The translations under genes were made by a program, and so were the position numbers. The notes beneath the pieces were generated by a model, which saw only the letters and a list, made by a program, of their open reading frames with translations, had not been told where the DNA came from and did not search any database. Below are positions 48,061 to 61,789 of a DNA stretch of 64,000 nt, piece after piece. Positions within the stretch are counted from its first letter, which is position 1. Each line of letters starts with the position of its first letter. The stretch is from Rhynchospora pubera (lineage: Eukaryota; Streptophyta; Magnoliopsida; Poales; Cyperaceae). Location: the NCBI GenBank assembly GCA_028095005.1, contig CM051462.1, positions 237,144,973 to 237,208,972 on the forward strand, written 5' to 3'.

Positions 48061-48988
48061 GGCAATTTCCTTTATGCTTGTCTGTTTCCATCTCCAGGGA
48101 CATCAGATCAAACTTACCGTCATTTTTTTATGAGCATGGGCTTTAATTCTTTGGACATGACTTTCTTTCTTGTTTTTTTGTTGGGCCTTGCGAATAAGGC
48201 TAGGACTTCAACTTCAGTGCTATTCATCCTTCTTTATATGCTTTAGAAAGAAATGAGTATATTTTTTCCTTTTTTTTTTTGAAGAGATGAATAACGCATC
48301 TTCACTTGTTGATGCATCTCACTTTATTTCATTTGGTTGCTTTCCATTTAAACTGGATGCATTTTTTTAGGGTACAACACTACTATAACCTTCATTGTAT
48401 TCCTGCAGTACATGGCATGGGATCTTTGCTCCCGTTGAGTGTGATCGTTCGAAATACTTATTTTTGAAGGTACCTTCTCATTTTTACACATAATTATTTA
48501 ACTTTCTTAGTTTCTAAAGTTTATTCTGATTATTACATTGTCACTTCTCATGTGGTCTTAAGCATAGCTGAGCCACTTAGAAGCTGAGTTTGAACACCAA
48601 GACAAGTATATCTCTTGTGTGGTTCTGATGCATAGCTCAGATCATGCAATAGATGGAAAGGCTTGTGTTTATCATCATTTGGCAATTAGAATAGTTGCTG
48701 GGGTCCTTCTTGCAAATGTTTAGATTTTGTAGAATGCAATCGGATAGTTTTTACTTTGTTTTGGATGGTATTATAGTTATATGAAAAAGTGTTAATGTTG
48801 TATGATCTACCATATCTTCCCTATTCAGGCCTTTGATCCCTGTAGTTATCTTGTGTCTAATGATTAATTGAGTACAAAGGACCTGTCGGTAATATTGTTT
48901 ATCTGAAGATTACAGATTGTGTGGAGATTAGATTGTAATCCAGTCGGATTAAAGTTGAAGGTAAGAATACTCGGTCATTACTCTAGTA
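48061..48988. other. Sequence with one exon-like block
   Basis: A block at 48409-48470 is bounded by TTCCTGCAG and by AAG then GTACC on the plus strand and could be a second exon of the transcript starting near 44050. Nothing else is supported. Confidence 0.3.
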
Positions 48989-51159
48989 CTAGCAGCAGTG
49001 CCCGCTCAATGTGCGGGCATTTTTTTCATCCGATATATTTCAAAAACTTAAAGACTTTTTGTATATATTTTGTTTATGTCAACTTTTTTCTCTCAAAAAA
49101 TTACACTACATGATCTAATAAGAACTTTTATTATCAAATGAAATCATAATTTTGTGTGAAAAGAAATTGGTTGTTCCATACTCTGCAAATTGGAAAATAG
49201 GAAAAAAATGACAAAGAATTGTGGTTCAGTATACCGATCGATAAGCAACACTTATTTTCTGAATACTTGTTTTCAAATCGAGAAAATATCATCACTTACT
49301 TATATATAGTTGTGTGTTCAAATACTTATTTCTTATATCTCCCAAACTAATCATGAGAATTTATCACATGAGACAAATTCAAAGGAATAGAGGCTCGTAT
49401 GTTATGAAAGAATCTAATGAGGATTAGAAATTTACAATGAGACAAAAAAAAAATAAATCACTATAGTTGAGATTTGAGATTAATTGAGCGGATATAGAAG
49501 GTGAAGAAACTCTTTAGCACAAATAGTTTAAAAGTGCATACCAGAGAGCAAAGTGATTGTTGAGTCGCTAGGGTTCGGATGTTGATGTTCACCGGTGATA
49601 GAATCGATGCCTCAGAATCTAACTCGGCAACAATTGGGACACAATGGTTTTTCTTTGTACCAGCACACTATGCATACTTAATCTCAGCTCTAATTGAGGT
49701 TCCACAAATGCACATGGAATCAGATAACAAATTCATACTATGAGTTCATTAATTGCAGATAAGAATTTGTAAGAGAAATTTGATTAGCTCAAACCATACC
49801 CAAATTTATACATTGTTTCTCCTGTGTAGAAACAGTAGGTCCTACCTGGGTAGCTTCTTGAAAGATCAGGTCTCATGTTCATGTCACTCATGGGTACATT
49901 GGCGAATGATTCAGGTTACCGTGTAACAGGCAATCGGCCATCTGTCACCAAGAATGGTGCCACTGCCACAAAATCAAAACTGAAAAAATCTAAATAATTA
50001 TTTGATTTAGTAATTGAAGGAAATAGGAAAAAGTTCTCTGGTTTTCAACAATTAAGTGAGGTGAGGAAGAACCTGTAGTTGAGGGAAAGAGGTGAGAGTG
50101 TCTAGATTCGCCTGAAACAAAAAGAGACGGAAATCAAACCAAAACTACTCCAAAATCACTCAACTAAGAGAACGAAATTAAGCTAAGAAAATTAAAGGAG
50201 AATAATCAAGAGGAGAAGAAACCAAAGGCGCAAAAGCACCGCTTACCTTTATCTAATGATGAAGTGTGAATAAGTACAGTAATTGATCGGAAGTAGTAAG
50301 CCTCTTAAACGGAAGGAAACCATCATGAATTGTCTCTCATTGTCGTCCATCGTCACTGGCACGGCCTCTCTTCCTCCCAGCGCTGTAGATCAGTCGCCTC
50401 TAAGCCATCAAAGAGAGAGATAGAGAGATGAGAAGAAAGGGGAATCAAGTGAACCGATAGCGGAGAGAGATAGAGAGGCAAACACGCACTACCTCTAGCG
50501 GACGTGCGTGCGCACGCGACGCTGACTGCACGTCTGCATGGAGCCAGGGAGAGATCGGCAGTGAAAAAGAGAGAGAAAGCGTCGTGGTTTTGAATGAGAT
50601 TTACTAACCCTAGCCGCTGCAACTTGATTTGTTGTGGAATGTTTCTTATCTGGCCGCGATGGGAAAGTGAGGAGGGGGAGCGAAGGTGAGATGGGAACGG
50701 AGCGAAATTGGGGGCAGCGAAGGTGAGATCGGGTTCCTTTTTTGAGATTTGTTTCCGTTTCTGAGCAGCGAAGGCAGGGATACCGCGAGGGGAAAATGAG
50801 GAGGGGGAGCGTGTTTCCTTTTGTGAGAAGGGAACGGAGAGACGGGCAAAAAAATGTTGACAAAAAATTAAAACACGAAGCAAGGGATCGAACTCGCGTG
50901 TGTATAAGCGCGAAGAATCGAACAGCTGATGGGCGCCCAAAACTTGGCTTAGTCTCCACGCAGCGAAAATTTAACAGCGAAAGTTAACATGTCTATATGA
51001 AAGGTTTAAACTTTTTAACTCGTTATTCAATCTAGACCACCGATCTGATTAGATCATAATCTATCTATGGTCTATATTGCATTGGGTAAACAATTGTTTG
51101 CACCTTTGAACTCAAATTTGGATAGACCTTTAGACTGGTGCTTTTATAAGTAGTAAAGA
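48989..51159 (-). mobile_element. Non-autonomous Helitron, family B
   Basis: On the minus strand it starts TCTTTACTACTTATAAAAGC (host A at 51160) and ends with the stem GCCCGC-acattga-GCGGGC (49000-49018), then CTAG and a host T (48988). This matches the Helitron consensus (TC, 3' hairpin, CTRR, A/T target). The interior carries a GC-rich minus-strand segment (50340-50960) with repeated GGAGGGGGAGCG blocks and a 195-residue frame without recognisable domain, probably captured leader sequence. No Rep/helicase is present. Confidence 0.7.
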
Positions 51160-53228
51160 TTGGAGTCATGTGTTTGAATGTTAATTGATATATTGTTTGA
51201 ATTTCCTTGATTATAATTATATAAGGAAGTTAAGACCAATTAGTAATAAGGATTAAGTATGGTTTTCCTTGCCTTGTTAAACTATCATTATCCCAAATAA
51301 GTCTGACCCATGTAGCAATATAAGGCGTTTTCTTCTGGTTTTATAATGTCTCATGACTTGTCAGGTTTGTATAAAAATTGTGATGGATTTGAGTAAAATG
51401 ATGATATAGGACATTTCCTGATTTGTTATTATATTGGTCTCCTGACTTTAGCATACCCGATATATGTGTGTATATGGCACCCCCGATAGAAATGTGAAAG
51501 TTGAATAAATTAAATACGGATTGATATTGGTGATTAGTCATAGGAATTAGTCATAATATGTTGGAAAGATACTCAATTTTATGCCCTCTGGTCCCTTTTG
51601 ATTTTGGTACCAATTTGCATATCGGCCATTGGCTGCCTCACAGCACTTGCACCTATTACTTGACTTATCCATTTAATTAAGCTTCATTGATGTAAATTGA
51701 CCATGGAGATGTTGTTGTCTATATCATTCTCATATCCTAGAAAACCATTGTTCGGTGCAAATGAATTATCTCTAAATACATCGATACTATATATATTGCT
51801 TCTGTCTCGACTTGACCGTAGTATCCAAGTGGTGCCCCCAACTAACGAAGGTGATGCGAGAGAAACCAACGCCATCGCTGTATCCCCCTCACTCACACGA
51901 TGCTTCAGAGTCTATTCCGGCGATCTATGGTGGCCGAAATCCAAAGAGGGTTTGTACCCGTCATTTTGCGAACCCGTTAATGAGGGGAACGAAACCCGTC
52001 TCTCTCAGTCGAACAACAGCGCTAAAACCCCTTCGATCTTTTGCGGCAAATGTGTTTACAGAACCCATATATCTGATCCCTGACATCGGAGGAAATGTTT
52101 AATAAAACAAGGAAATTCGACCCAAGACAAAGCCCAGATTAAGCCCAAAACGGAATTTCTCGACAACCCAGTCAGCTGCCACCTCGGCCTGACTCGATGA
52201 CGTGGCCCAATAGGAAAAATTCAAGTCAGCAGAAACTTTAGAAAATCATTAAAAATAAAAGGAAGCCCCTAAAAATACAAACGACACATCCATAAAATTC
52301 TAAAAATAAAAATAAACCGACTTCACTGATACTTTGATATGAAATTATGTCAAAGTAGCAGCCTTTGTATTTTTGAAGTATTTTCGCTTTAAAAATGAAT
52401 TTTAGAAAATGAAATAAACCCTCTTATAAAATGCTAGGTATTCTCAAAACTAAGATTTCAAATATACTATTTTCAAAAGCTAAATATACTCAAGTATAAA
52501 AATATTTCCAAAAGTCTAAAGGATTTCAAGTATGCTATCCTCAAGAGCTAAATATATTCAATTATGGATATTTTCAAAGGTCTGAATAACTTCAAAAATG
52601 CTACCTTCCATGTTAAGTATTTTCTAAAAGTAAAAGGTTTAAAAAGGCCGAAGTGAACAAAATCACCAATATCCCAAGTGAAACTTCAAGAAATTAAAAG
52701 TCCAAACACGAAACCCAAAGTCAAAGCCGAAACCTCTTCGTTTGAGGAAAAGTCCCTCGCTGGGGTTGAGATCAACCTCAGATGACTTAAATTATCAAGT
52801 GGCTTTTCAAACGACTCCATATGAAGAGCTCTTCTGAAACGAAAACCATCCTTTAAGCCAAAAATCTTAGAAAGTTCAGTGATCCTTAATTGGGTCCCGT
52901 CCATTGAGTTTGGTACCATCAATTAAATCCTCCTCAATAGCACTCCATAAGTCTCTTTCCTTAGCCCAATTACGTCGTTGCCCTTCATGTCCCTTAATCA
53001 GAGGTTTTCGTAAGAAACTACGGGGTAATTAACAGTAGGGGCTTGCGCCTACTGGAAGGAAAGGACCCGCTAAATCAAGAAACTTCTTTAAGTAGCGACT
53101 CTTTATAGGATTCTCTTGTGCTGAGAGATATCCGCCATAGAGATCGAAACCTTAAGGGAGGTGAATCTAGGCTATGTTCCCATTGTTCTTCGAGAAATTC
53201 CTTCGAGGAGAATAATGACGAAAAAGCC
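51160..53228. repeat. Unclassified repeat sequence left of the inverted LTR
   Basis: It includes an inverted copy (52985-53056) of the motif found at 45184-45251. A plus-strand frame of 128 residues (51697-52083) is not recognisable. AT-rich stretches (52230-52640) carry repeated TTTCAAAAGCTAAATATACTC-like phrases. I interpret the region as retroelement remnants. Confidence 0.4.
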
Positions 53229-54397
53229 GCGACAGGGCTGCCACGAAATGGGCCTATATGGGCCACTTAATCCACTCAATTTAGTCTCTAATTCTATTAA
53301 TTAAAGCCTCATTTATTTACTCTTTAATTGGGCTATCTATTTGCTACCAAATAACGGCCCAATTAATTAATATAACCATTTATATTACAATTGTGTTGAA
53401 CTAAATTAATTATTAACTCATTAATAATTATTTTAGGATTAGTTAATGTATTAATTTATTTCTATATGATCCATTGACTTAATTAATTATAACGGTTCGC
53501 AACGGTATATAATTAATTAATCAATCTTATCATATTTTCACAGTACTTACTGCTGTGAATAAATAAATAATGCACTGTGTGATTAATGTCCTATTTGTGT
53601 GACCCTTTGTGGATTTATGCTATGTTGGCCATGGAATTAAATCGTTATTTAATTCCAATAATCATAAGCGGTATCTAGCAACACGTTATGATTCCCAATT
53701 CGCATAAATAATGTACTGCTACAATATTTCAATCCTGCATAAGAGAATAAATATGTTTCTTTATTTTGATTCTTATGTCTCACAATATCATCGTATAATC
53801 CAAGATAGGAATGTGTCATTCTTGCAGATTATACGTTTCTTGATCTAGAGTTGATCGCTTAGTTGCGCGCATACGATCCAACTCCATCAAGGGGCCCAAA
53901 CAGATATCGTCACTCACTAAGTGAATTAATGAGGGACATACGGTTTTCTTGATGATTAGCTTTTTCCCCACACAATTCAAGAGAACATAAATAAAGTCCG
54001 TATAGCAGCCCTTATCGGGAATCAGCGGTAGACAATATTTATTGAACATATCCTCATGTGGAAAAGATAAACATCTCAAATTTAGAACCAAAATCATAAC
54101 GAAATAAACAATGACACATAACACAATCCATATGTTTATTTCATTGGGTCAAGTCCTGTACTATGTTCCATAACATATACATATGCAATTAAGTTGGTAA
54201 CTCTTTACGGTCCATAATCATCTCTTAACTTGCATACTAATCTTATATGATAATTAATGTTCCTTGTTAATTATCAAGATTATGGACCGTTTAGATTTAT
54301 TATTGTCATTCTAAAGAATGATCCACAGAGATCCACAATTCAGATCCTCAACCTGAATGATCTGTCAACAATAAACCTAGGAACAGATGATAAAATT
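53229..54397 (-). repeat. Inverted, truncated copia LTR fragment
   Basis: This is the reverse complement of about 54466-55600 in the adjacent 5' LTR, at roughly 90% identity by eye (for example AGATATCGTCACTCACTAAG near 53900 against CTTAGTGAGTGACGATATCT near 54950). It lacks about the first 68 bases of the LTR and everything after the TTGGGCC/AGAGGCCC zone. The minus-strand frame at 53816-54124 lies within it and is not a gene. Confidence 0.85.
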
Positions 54398-56156
54398 TGT
54401 TGGAGTTATGTCCTAGAAGTCAATAATTTAATGACTTAATTATTAGTTTATGTTTTGGATGATAATTTATCATCTGTTCCTAGGTTTATTATTGACAGAT
54501 TATTCAGGTTGAGGATCTGAATTGTAGATCTCTGTGGATCATTCTTTAGAATGACAATAATAAATCTAAACGGTCCATAATCTTGATAATTAACAAGGAA
54601 CATTGATTATCTTATAAGATTAGTATGCAAGTTAAGTGATGATTAAGTTCTACAAATCATAGGTAAAGAGTTACCAACTTAATTGCATATGTGTATGTTA
54701 TGGAACATAGCACAGGACTTGACCCATCGAAATAAACATATGGATTGTGTTATGTGTCATTGTTTATTTCGTAATGATTTTGGTTCTAAGTTTGAGATGT
54801 TTATCTTTTCCACATGAGGATAGGTTCAATAAATATCGTCTACCGCTGATTCCCGATAAGGGCTGCTATACGGACTTTATTTATGTTCTCTTGAATTGTG
54901 CGGGGAAAAGCTAATCATCAAGAAAACCGTATGTCCCTCATTAATTCACTTAGTGAGTGACGATATCTGTTTGGGCCCCTTGATGGAGATAGATTGTTTG
55001 CATGCAACTTTATACAATTATCTCTAGATCAAGAAACGTATAATCTGCAAGAATGACACATTCCTATCTTGGATTATACGATGATATCGTGTGACATAAG
55101 AATCAAAATAGAGAAACTTTTTTATTCTCTTATGCAGGATTTAAATACTGTAGCAGTACACTATTTATGCGAATTGGGAATCGTAACGTGTTGCTAGATA
55201 CCACTTATGATTATTGGAATTAAATAGAGATTTAATTCCATGTCCAACTTAGCATAAATCCTCAAAGGGTCACACAAAATAGAGTTTTGACCAAGACAGT
55301 GCATTATTTATTTATTCGCAATAGCTCGTATTGCGGAAATATGATAAGTTGATTAATTAATTATATACCGTTATAATTAATTAAGTCAAATGGATCATAT
55401 TGAAATAAATTAATGTATTAGCTAATCCTAGAATAATTATTAATTGGTTAATAATTATTTTAGTTCAACTCAATTTAATATAAATAGTTATATTAATTTA
55501 TTGGGCCATTATATATGCATTAAATATATAGCCCGATTAAAGAGCATTTGGAGTAGCTTTTAATTAAATGAATTAGAGGCTTGTTTGAGTGAGTTAAGAG
55601 GCCCAAAAAGCCCAAGAAGGAGGCCGGCCTTGGTGGTAGGTAGAGTGGCATTTTATGTAAATAGTGGGTTGGTGGTAGGTAGGGATTGTGCACTATATAT
55701 AGAGATGTATAGATGCAAAATTCAACCTTCTCTCTCCCCTAACCCTAGCCGCCCCCTCTCTCCCTCTCTTGGCCGGCGCCACCTCACCTCCTCTCTCTCT
55801 CCATTAGCTCATGAGTTGAGCAATATTCTCTCCACTAATTAAATTGTTAATTAAAGAAGAAGAGAGAATACCTTGGATTAGCTTTGTTCTAATCGAATCG
55901 CTAGCACAAATCGATTTAGACCTTGGTTAATCTCTAGGTGGACTCGAGGCGATTTGGAGAAGAAGGAAAGGCACCCCATCGATTCCCATGCCGTAGGATC
56001 GAGCCCCGCGAATACGATTTCGCGGGAGGTATAAATTTCCACCTTAATCTCTTTGTGTTAACTTGGCTTTTGTGCACGATTCGTTGTGTGTGTTGTTTCG
56101 ATGGCTTAATTAACTTGTAATTAGCATAAAAATCGAAAATTACACACTTCCTAACA
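54398..56156 (+). repeat. 5' LTR of the copia element
   Basis: The LTR is 1759 bp. A TATA box (CACTATATATAGAG, near 55691) with a CT-rich leader following it marks the promoter; TTAGGG-complement phrases (CCCTAACCCTAGCC) lie in the leader. Over the first 1.4 kb it differs from the 3' LTR at four bases that I could find (near 54608, 55155, 55202 and 55229). Confidence 0.9.
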
Positions 56157-56170
56157 GTGGTATCAGAGCA

Positions 56171-59100
56171 CATGGTCGTACTTAAGCTATTTTGACACTT
56201 AATTAAGAGAAATTAGCTAATTAACGGATTAGTAGAGATGATGCGTTTGTTTGCTGTCTGGAAATGGTATTTTCTGTGTTGTTTCGCGTTTTTCGATGTG
56301 ATATGTTCTCTGGAAGATCTTTGGATTGTGATTCTTTTGGCGTTGGATTCACATTTTTCTGAATTAGTATAGATTTATTGTGAATAAAATGGCGACAGTG
56401 CGCAGAACCAGTTTCTGCTCGCACTGTCCTGTTTGAATGGCTTGAAAGATTTATATTTTGAATATAAGTACCAGTGTTCTATGGCTAGATTTAAAGAGGA
56501 CTTGAAGCTCTTTCTGATCATGTATAAATTGTTGCATGACTTGGATTAATTTGTGGGTTTTCAAGTATGAAAAGGAAGATCTCGTCAGATCCAGTTTGTT
56601 GAGAAAAACGATTGTTCTAATAAACTGTACCAACTGAGAACTCCTTTAAAAATTATGTTTAAATGGAGTTGTTCTATTTTGAGTTAGGATTCCAGGAAAA
56701 TTAATTTCATAATTTTTCGTGGAAGTTTGGACCTTCAACTAGGTTAAAACATTTCGATCGACAGTCTGTTCCAGTACAGAATTTGTTGATTGTTTAGTAT
56801 GTAACTCGAACCTTCTGAACTGAACTTGGTGGTTTTCTTTTCATGGATAGCTAGCCTGTAGTCTAAACTAGTTTTTCTGTATATATTGTATATATAAAAA
56901 CTGGATAGAAGGTGGTCTTACAGACCAAATGGTTGAGAGGATAAGCTGAAAATCTCATAACGGTGTTTCGTGCACTTGTAAGAGATTTGTCATTTTTGAT
57001 TCTCCCAGATGGTTTAAGATCTCTTCTTGAAATTTTTACTGGTAATCACAATTATGATAAGGAGCTTAAGTAATTTATTTGAGAATTTTTGGAGACCTAA
57101 AACCTTTGTTTTTATTGGATTCCATTAGTTACGTTTTTTTAATAAATTACTGTTTTTCTAAGTATTCAAATTAGTTGAAAACAATTAGAAAACTCCTTGT
57201 TTGATCTCCTTTCAGTTATGGGATGTTGAAAGAACTTTCTAAATGAATTTAAACAAGTATTATTGTTTAAAATTGAGAATTTGTACACGGAATTTACTTA
57301 TGGCAAACAAATCGCAAAGATGCTTGAAAATTGTTAATTGGAAACAAAGTGCTTGTATGTGCTAACTTTGTTTTGTAGGTGGATAGTGGGTTTAGTATGG
57401 CTCAAGACTCAATGCCTTGTGGTTGTATTTGAATGCATGTGTGAATGTTTGTAATGCGGCCTTTGGTGCCATTAATTAATTAATTTGTTGATTAATTTTT
57501 ATGTAACTTGTGAAGCTTGCATGCCCCTAAGGTTAGGATGGGAATAGGATGTTTTCACATGTATTTTGCACCTTTATTTTATATAGGATTTAGATCCTTA
57601 TAGAATTTAGTGGGAGGGGCAAGGATTAGATTAGTTTTGCTCCATGGACGATGTGGCGAAACTAATGCAAGCGGGAGCCATACAAACCCACAACTATGAG
57701 ATGCTTATATGTGATTGCTTGTGATTGCTATGAATTGTCATAGGCTAGGTATGGGTGTATGCTTACACGACCACCAAACAAGTGTCATATGATTGATAGT
57801 CCCAACTAAAACTCGATTAAGTGAAATCGCCCTCCTTCTCTCTATCCCCTTCACGCCGATTGTCACTCATGGCGCGGTCCGCCCAAGCGGACGTCATGAT
57901 TGCCAATTCGATAGTCGGGGTGCAAATAGCTAAGATTTGCAAGGAGCAAATAGTGAGAGGTTACTTTTCGATGGACCCAACTAGAGTTTGGACATCGGGG
58001 CGAAGTTTGTAAATATACTTAGATATTCACAAACCAAGAATCATATGAAACGATATGATTGGTTGGAGAACCTACCTTGTCTAATTAAGTAGGGTGACGT
58101 GCCATAGCAGGCTCTACTTGATAAAAACCGGGATCTTGGAAAAACCAACTACATTTGGGACATTAAATGAATGTAGTGGGAGTTTTATTTGTTATAAATA
58201 AAACAATTGCATAAACTAATTGACCTTAAATTGATTTTGTTATAGATGTTAAAATTGTTAATTTTGTTGCGATCAATCTTTGAAAATGAACAAACTCGTT
58301 TCTAAAAGTATTCACTTAAAGAAGTAATACCGATTCCTAAGACACGATCTTAGCGAAGAGAAACTTGAGTATGTCAATTCCCAAAACTTTTCTCAAACTA
58401 CCCGAACGTAGCAACGCGATGATTGATTGACTTTTGGCGAAAAGTTATTCAATAAAGCGTGTGGCTAATATCCTCATTTGAAAGTTCTAAGACCTTTGAA
58501 TTAGAGAATTCATATGGACTAGATTTAACTCGTACGCTCTCATCCACTTACTCAAGAAAGCGTTCTTGGAGAAAGTAGATATTAACTCCATCATTTATGA
58601 TCGAGTATAAAGAGTATGAGTTGACAAAGAGATTCTTCTTTTAAACATGAACGTTTCATTGGCTTACAAATCGAAAGATTTAAGTAGCTAATTGATAACT
58701 AGAGATATTGATCTCCGATATCAAGGATTATTGATATTGTCATACGATCTCTTTGAAATTATAAAGGATATAATGTTACCTTCTTCGCACACTTGTTGGT
58801 GAAAAAGGTAATTGGTTAAGTATTCAAGAAATACTTCACCAAGGTATGAGTTGAAATTTCGAGACTCTCATTTATGACCATACGTCACATGAGATATTTC
58901 ATTTGCCGTTTATGGGAGGCATTTGAAAGGTTGTCCGAAATACCATGATTGTGACAATTAGAAATATTCTAATCCTAAAGTGCATTTGTCGTTCAAATAT
59001 CTCACTATCTCTAATTTACACTAGTAACTTGATACTAGTTCATATGCTCGCATTTAACGAAATGTGTTAGCAATGAAGAATAAGAGAATGTTCGAGAGAT

Positions 59101-59560
59101 GTAAAGTAAACTCCGTATAGGAAATGACTTGTTCGTCTAAGTCATTACCATTGAATACGTAGAGTTATCTTTATTAAGAGATTATTTAGGAATTGAAGGT
59201 TACATACCTTAATCCTAACTTCTCAAAACATCTCCACTTCATATTCGATGAAATGGATGATTATGTTTAATAAAAGACAAGTTCTTTTATTATGGATTTG
59301 TTTATATGATTTCATGCATCTTGATTGAATTTGCTTGAAATAGATAAGCAAGTTTTGAATGACAAATAGGATGCGTAAGACTTAACATAAAGTATTTGAC
59401 TTTCATGTTATACATAACCGCTTAGTCACATACATAAACGAGAATCGCATTACGAGAGTCTCCGTAACGTAGAGCTCGTAATTCAATTCGATTTCAAATC
59501 GGTTGATATGCGAATCATGTTTGTTAAAATGACAAAAGCGCCTTTAACCTATGAAGGTTT
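56171..59560 (+). pseudogene. Copia untranslated leader and decayed 5' coding region
   Basis: No long frame survives; the longest (57821-58012) has no domain. Position predicts leader, gag and protease here, but I recognise no CCHC or protease motif, so the assignment rests on position only. Confidence 0.5.
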
Positions 59561-59970
59561 AAGGACAAGTGAACTAATTAGGACTTATACATATCGATGT
59601 ATAAAGACCTATAAGTACTTGTGTAATGAAAGGTTGTTGATACTTTACTACTTAACCAACGATCATTGTAGATATTAACATATCTATTTGATAAGGTATA
59701 AGTATGAACATTTTGACTAGTTCAAAGGAGTTCAAGTGTAAAGTTTAAAAGACCTTTCAAGAAAAATGGAAGTCTTACAATTAATCATGGTAAATAGTTA
59801 AGTCACATGATTTAAAATATTATCTTAAGAGTATGAAAATAGTTTCATAACTCACTCCATGAGGAACATTATGGAATAATGTGTCCAAGAGTGGAGGTAT
59901 CGAACAATATTTCGTATAGTTCGATCGGTAATAAATCAAATTGACTTATTCGACTCATATTAGGGAATTA
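59560..59970 (+). pseudogene. Decayed copia integrase core
   Basis: A frame near 59580-59760 reads through several stops with the spacing of the copia integrase core: an H-T-x start, then TNDHCRY, IYLIRYK, EHFD and FK. The first catalytic Asp position reads Tyr (TAT), and three stop codons occur within about 55 codons. The product cannot be active. Confidence 0.65.
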
Positions 59971-60499
59971 TGTTTGAGGACAATATTGTTTACACTGAAT
60001 GGTGTTCCATCGAAGTCTATTGAAGAAGATATTTTAGGAGATTTTGATCTCTAAGTATAATACTTCTCGAGATTTGGTGTTGAGAAGCTTATTTCAAGTA
60101 TTGTGGATTTATAAGCTTAAACCAAATAAGACACTATATATTTGTAGGATGCTTTATATTAAAAAGCACTACTTCCACGAATATGATAAGAACAAAGTAG
60201 TTGTTGCTAATCATAATGTAGTCTTGATGAATTGAAATTCTCAAGAAGAAGTAGTGGGAGTAAAGTGAGCATTAAAATAGTTTATGCGTCACTACAAGAA
60301 GTACTCTTATGGGAAACTTGTCACTCCATACAAGGTACTTAGTGGGAGTTGAGCGAAACTTCATTCACAAGTTGTTTTGAAAGAAGTTTAATAGTACGCT
60401 CCTTCCAATGAGGACTCAACCATCTCACGAGTTGATGATGATTCGAGAAACTCATGGAATATATATGAGGAATCAAGAACTCATTCAACAAATCGTTGT

Positions 60500-61470
60500 G
60501 GAAGAAGTTCATGAACCTCAAGTACCAATCCTACAAAAGATCAACGAGAGATGATTTCCTAAGCCGTTTTGGTGCATGGGTTGTCACAACATTCTCGTAC
60601 TTAGCATATGAGAATCCGTTGATAAAAAAAAAAAAAAAAAAAAACGATGGAATGATCCAATTCCACATATATGTTTTGAATTCATATGATCTTTAAAGAG
60701 CAATCCATGTATAACAACAAGGTATAGACCTTGGTTGATGTTCATGAAGGAGCAATCCATCAAGAACGTTTATATCTTCAAAAGGGAAGATCGACATGGA
60801 TAACAAATCGACTATGTACAAAGCGCGGCTTCTCGCTTGTAGCTATGTCTAAGTCAATGGTTAGTTGACTACGTACAAAGCACAACTTCTTGCTTGTGGC
60901 TATGTATAAGTCAATAAAGATCATTCTAGCAATAGTTGTATTTCATATATGTCGATATATGGAAAAACACATAAAACCGCCTTCTTCGTATGAATGAAGG
61001 AAGATGTTGTGCATTTGACACAAATCGAGGTTTATGTATTGCTAAAAACATACGCATGCTTCAAGGATCCATTAATGGATTAAAGCAAGTGTTGTGGAGA
61101 TCGGAATAAAAACTTTTGACAAGGAAGTCAAGGAGTTGAACTTCGTCAAAAGTATCTTGTATAAACAAGATATTCAGTGGGAGCATAATTGTATTATTTG
61201 TATTGTTCAAGATAACAATTCATTAATTGGGAATAACATTAAGAAAAATGAACATTGTCAAGATCTCGTTGGGGAATGCTTTCTCAAATGAGAACTTGGG
61301 CGAAATCACCTAATCCTAGGAAACAAATCTATGAAGATAGATTATGATGGATGTTAGGTTTGAGCAAATATGCATATATTGACGAAGTGTTCTAGAAACA
61401 CGAAAGTTACACTCCAAGAAAGGATGTCTAACTGTACGTCACATGGCATGACTTGAGTGTTTAACTCGGT
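60500..61470 (+). pseudogene. Decayed copia reverse transcriptase
   Basis: The hinge EPQVP with a broken arginine/serine stretch (about 60510-60545) precedes RT pieces: EQSMYNNKV, a stop where Trp is usual, then TLVD (60693-60750), and later MLGLSK and YIDEV (about 61350-61390) with stops at usual Arg/Lys positions. A 20-base A tract (60626-60645) interrupts the hinge region. Confidence 0.7.
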
Positions 61471-61789
61471 TTATTACAACTCAATTCGAGAAAGTGCATG
61501 AAGTAGTTCAAGCATTCTTTCATTGTGAGTTTCATTTTGTATGCCATATTTATGCATATGCCCCAATGTGTAATATCTAAATGATATGACAAACAGTTGT
61601 CAAATGGATATAAGAGAGAGACATTTGGACGATAATCAAGGATATCCTCGAGTATCTTATGACAAAGAGTGATATAATGTTTCATCTCTTAAGATGAAAG
61701 AAATCTCGTGTAAGTTGTTACACTGATAAAAGTTTTTCAAAGGATTGATATAATCACGATTGAGCTACATATTTTGCTGAAGAGGTGGT

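Noticed and set aside
50880..50925. B-box-like GAGTTCGATCC on the minus strand, a possible tRNA or SINE
   Set aside because: No A box at proper distance and no cloverleaf could be drawn.
50353..50940. 195-residue minus-strand frame in Helitron B
   Set aside because: Composition is that of a CT-rich leader with repeated GGAGGGGGAGCG blocks; overlapping frames of similar length exist on the same strand and no domain is seen.
53816..54124. 102-residue minus-strand frame
   Set aside because: It lies entirely in an inverted copia LTR fragment, and the LTR carries the same sequence without any gene role.
55585..55842. Identical frames starting at 55585 and 63482
   Set aside because: They are LTR sequence repeated in both copia LTRs, spanning the TATA box and leader.
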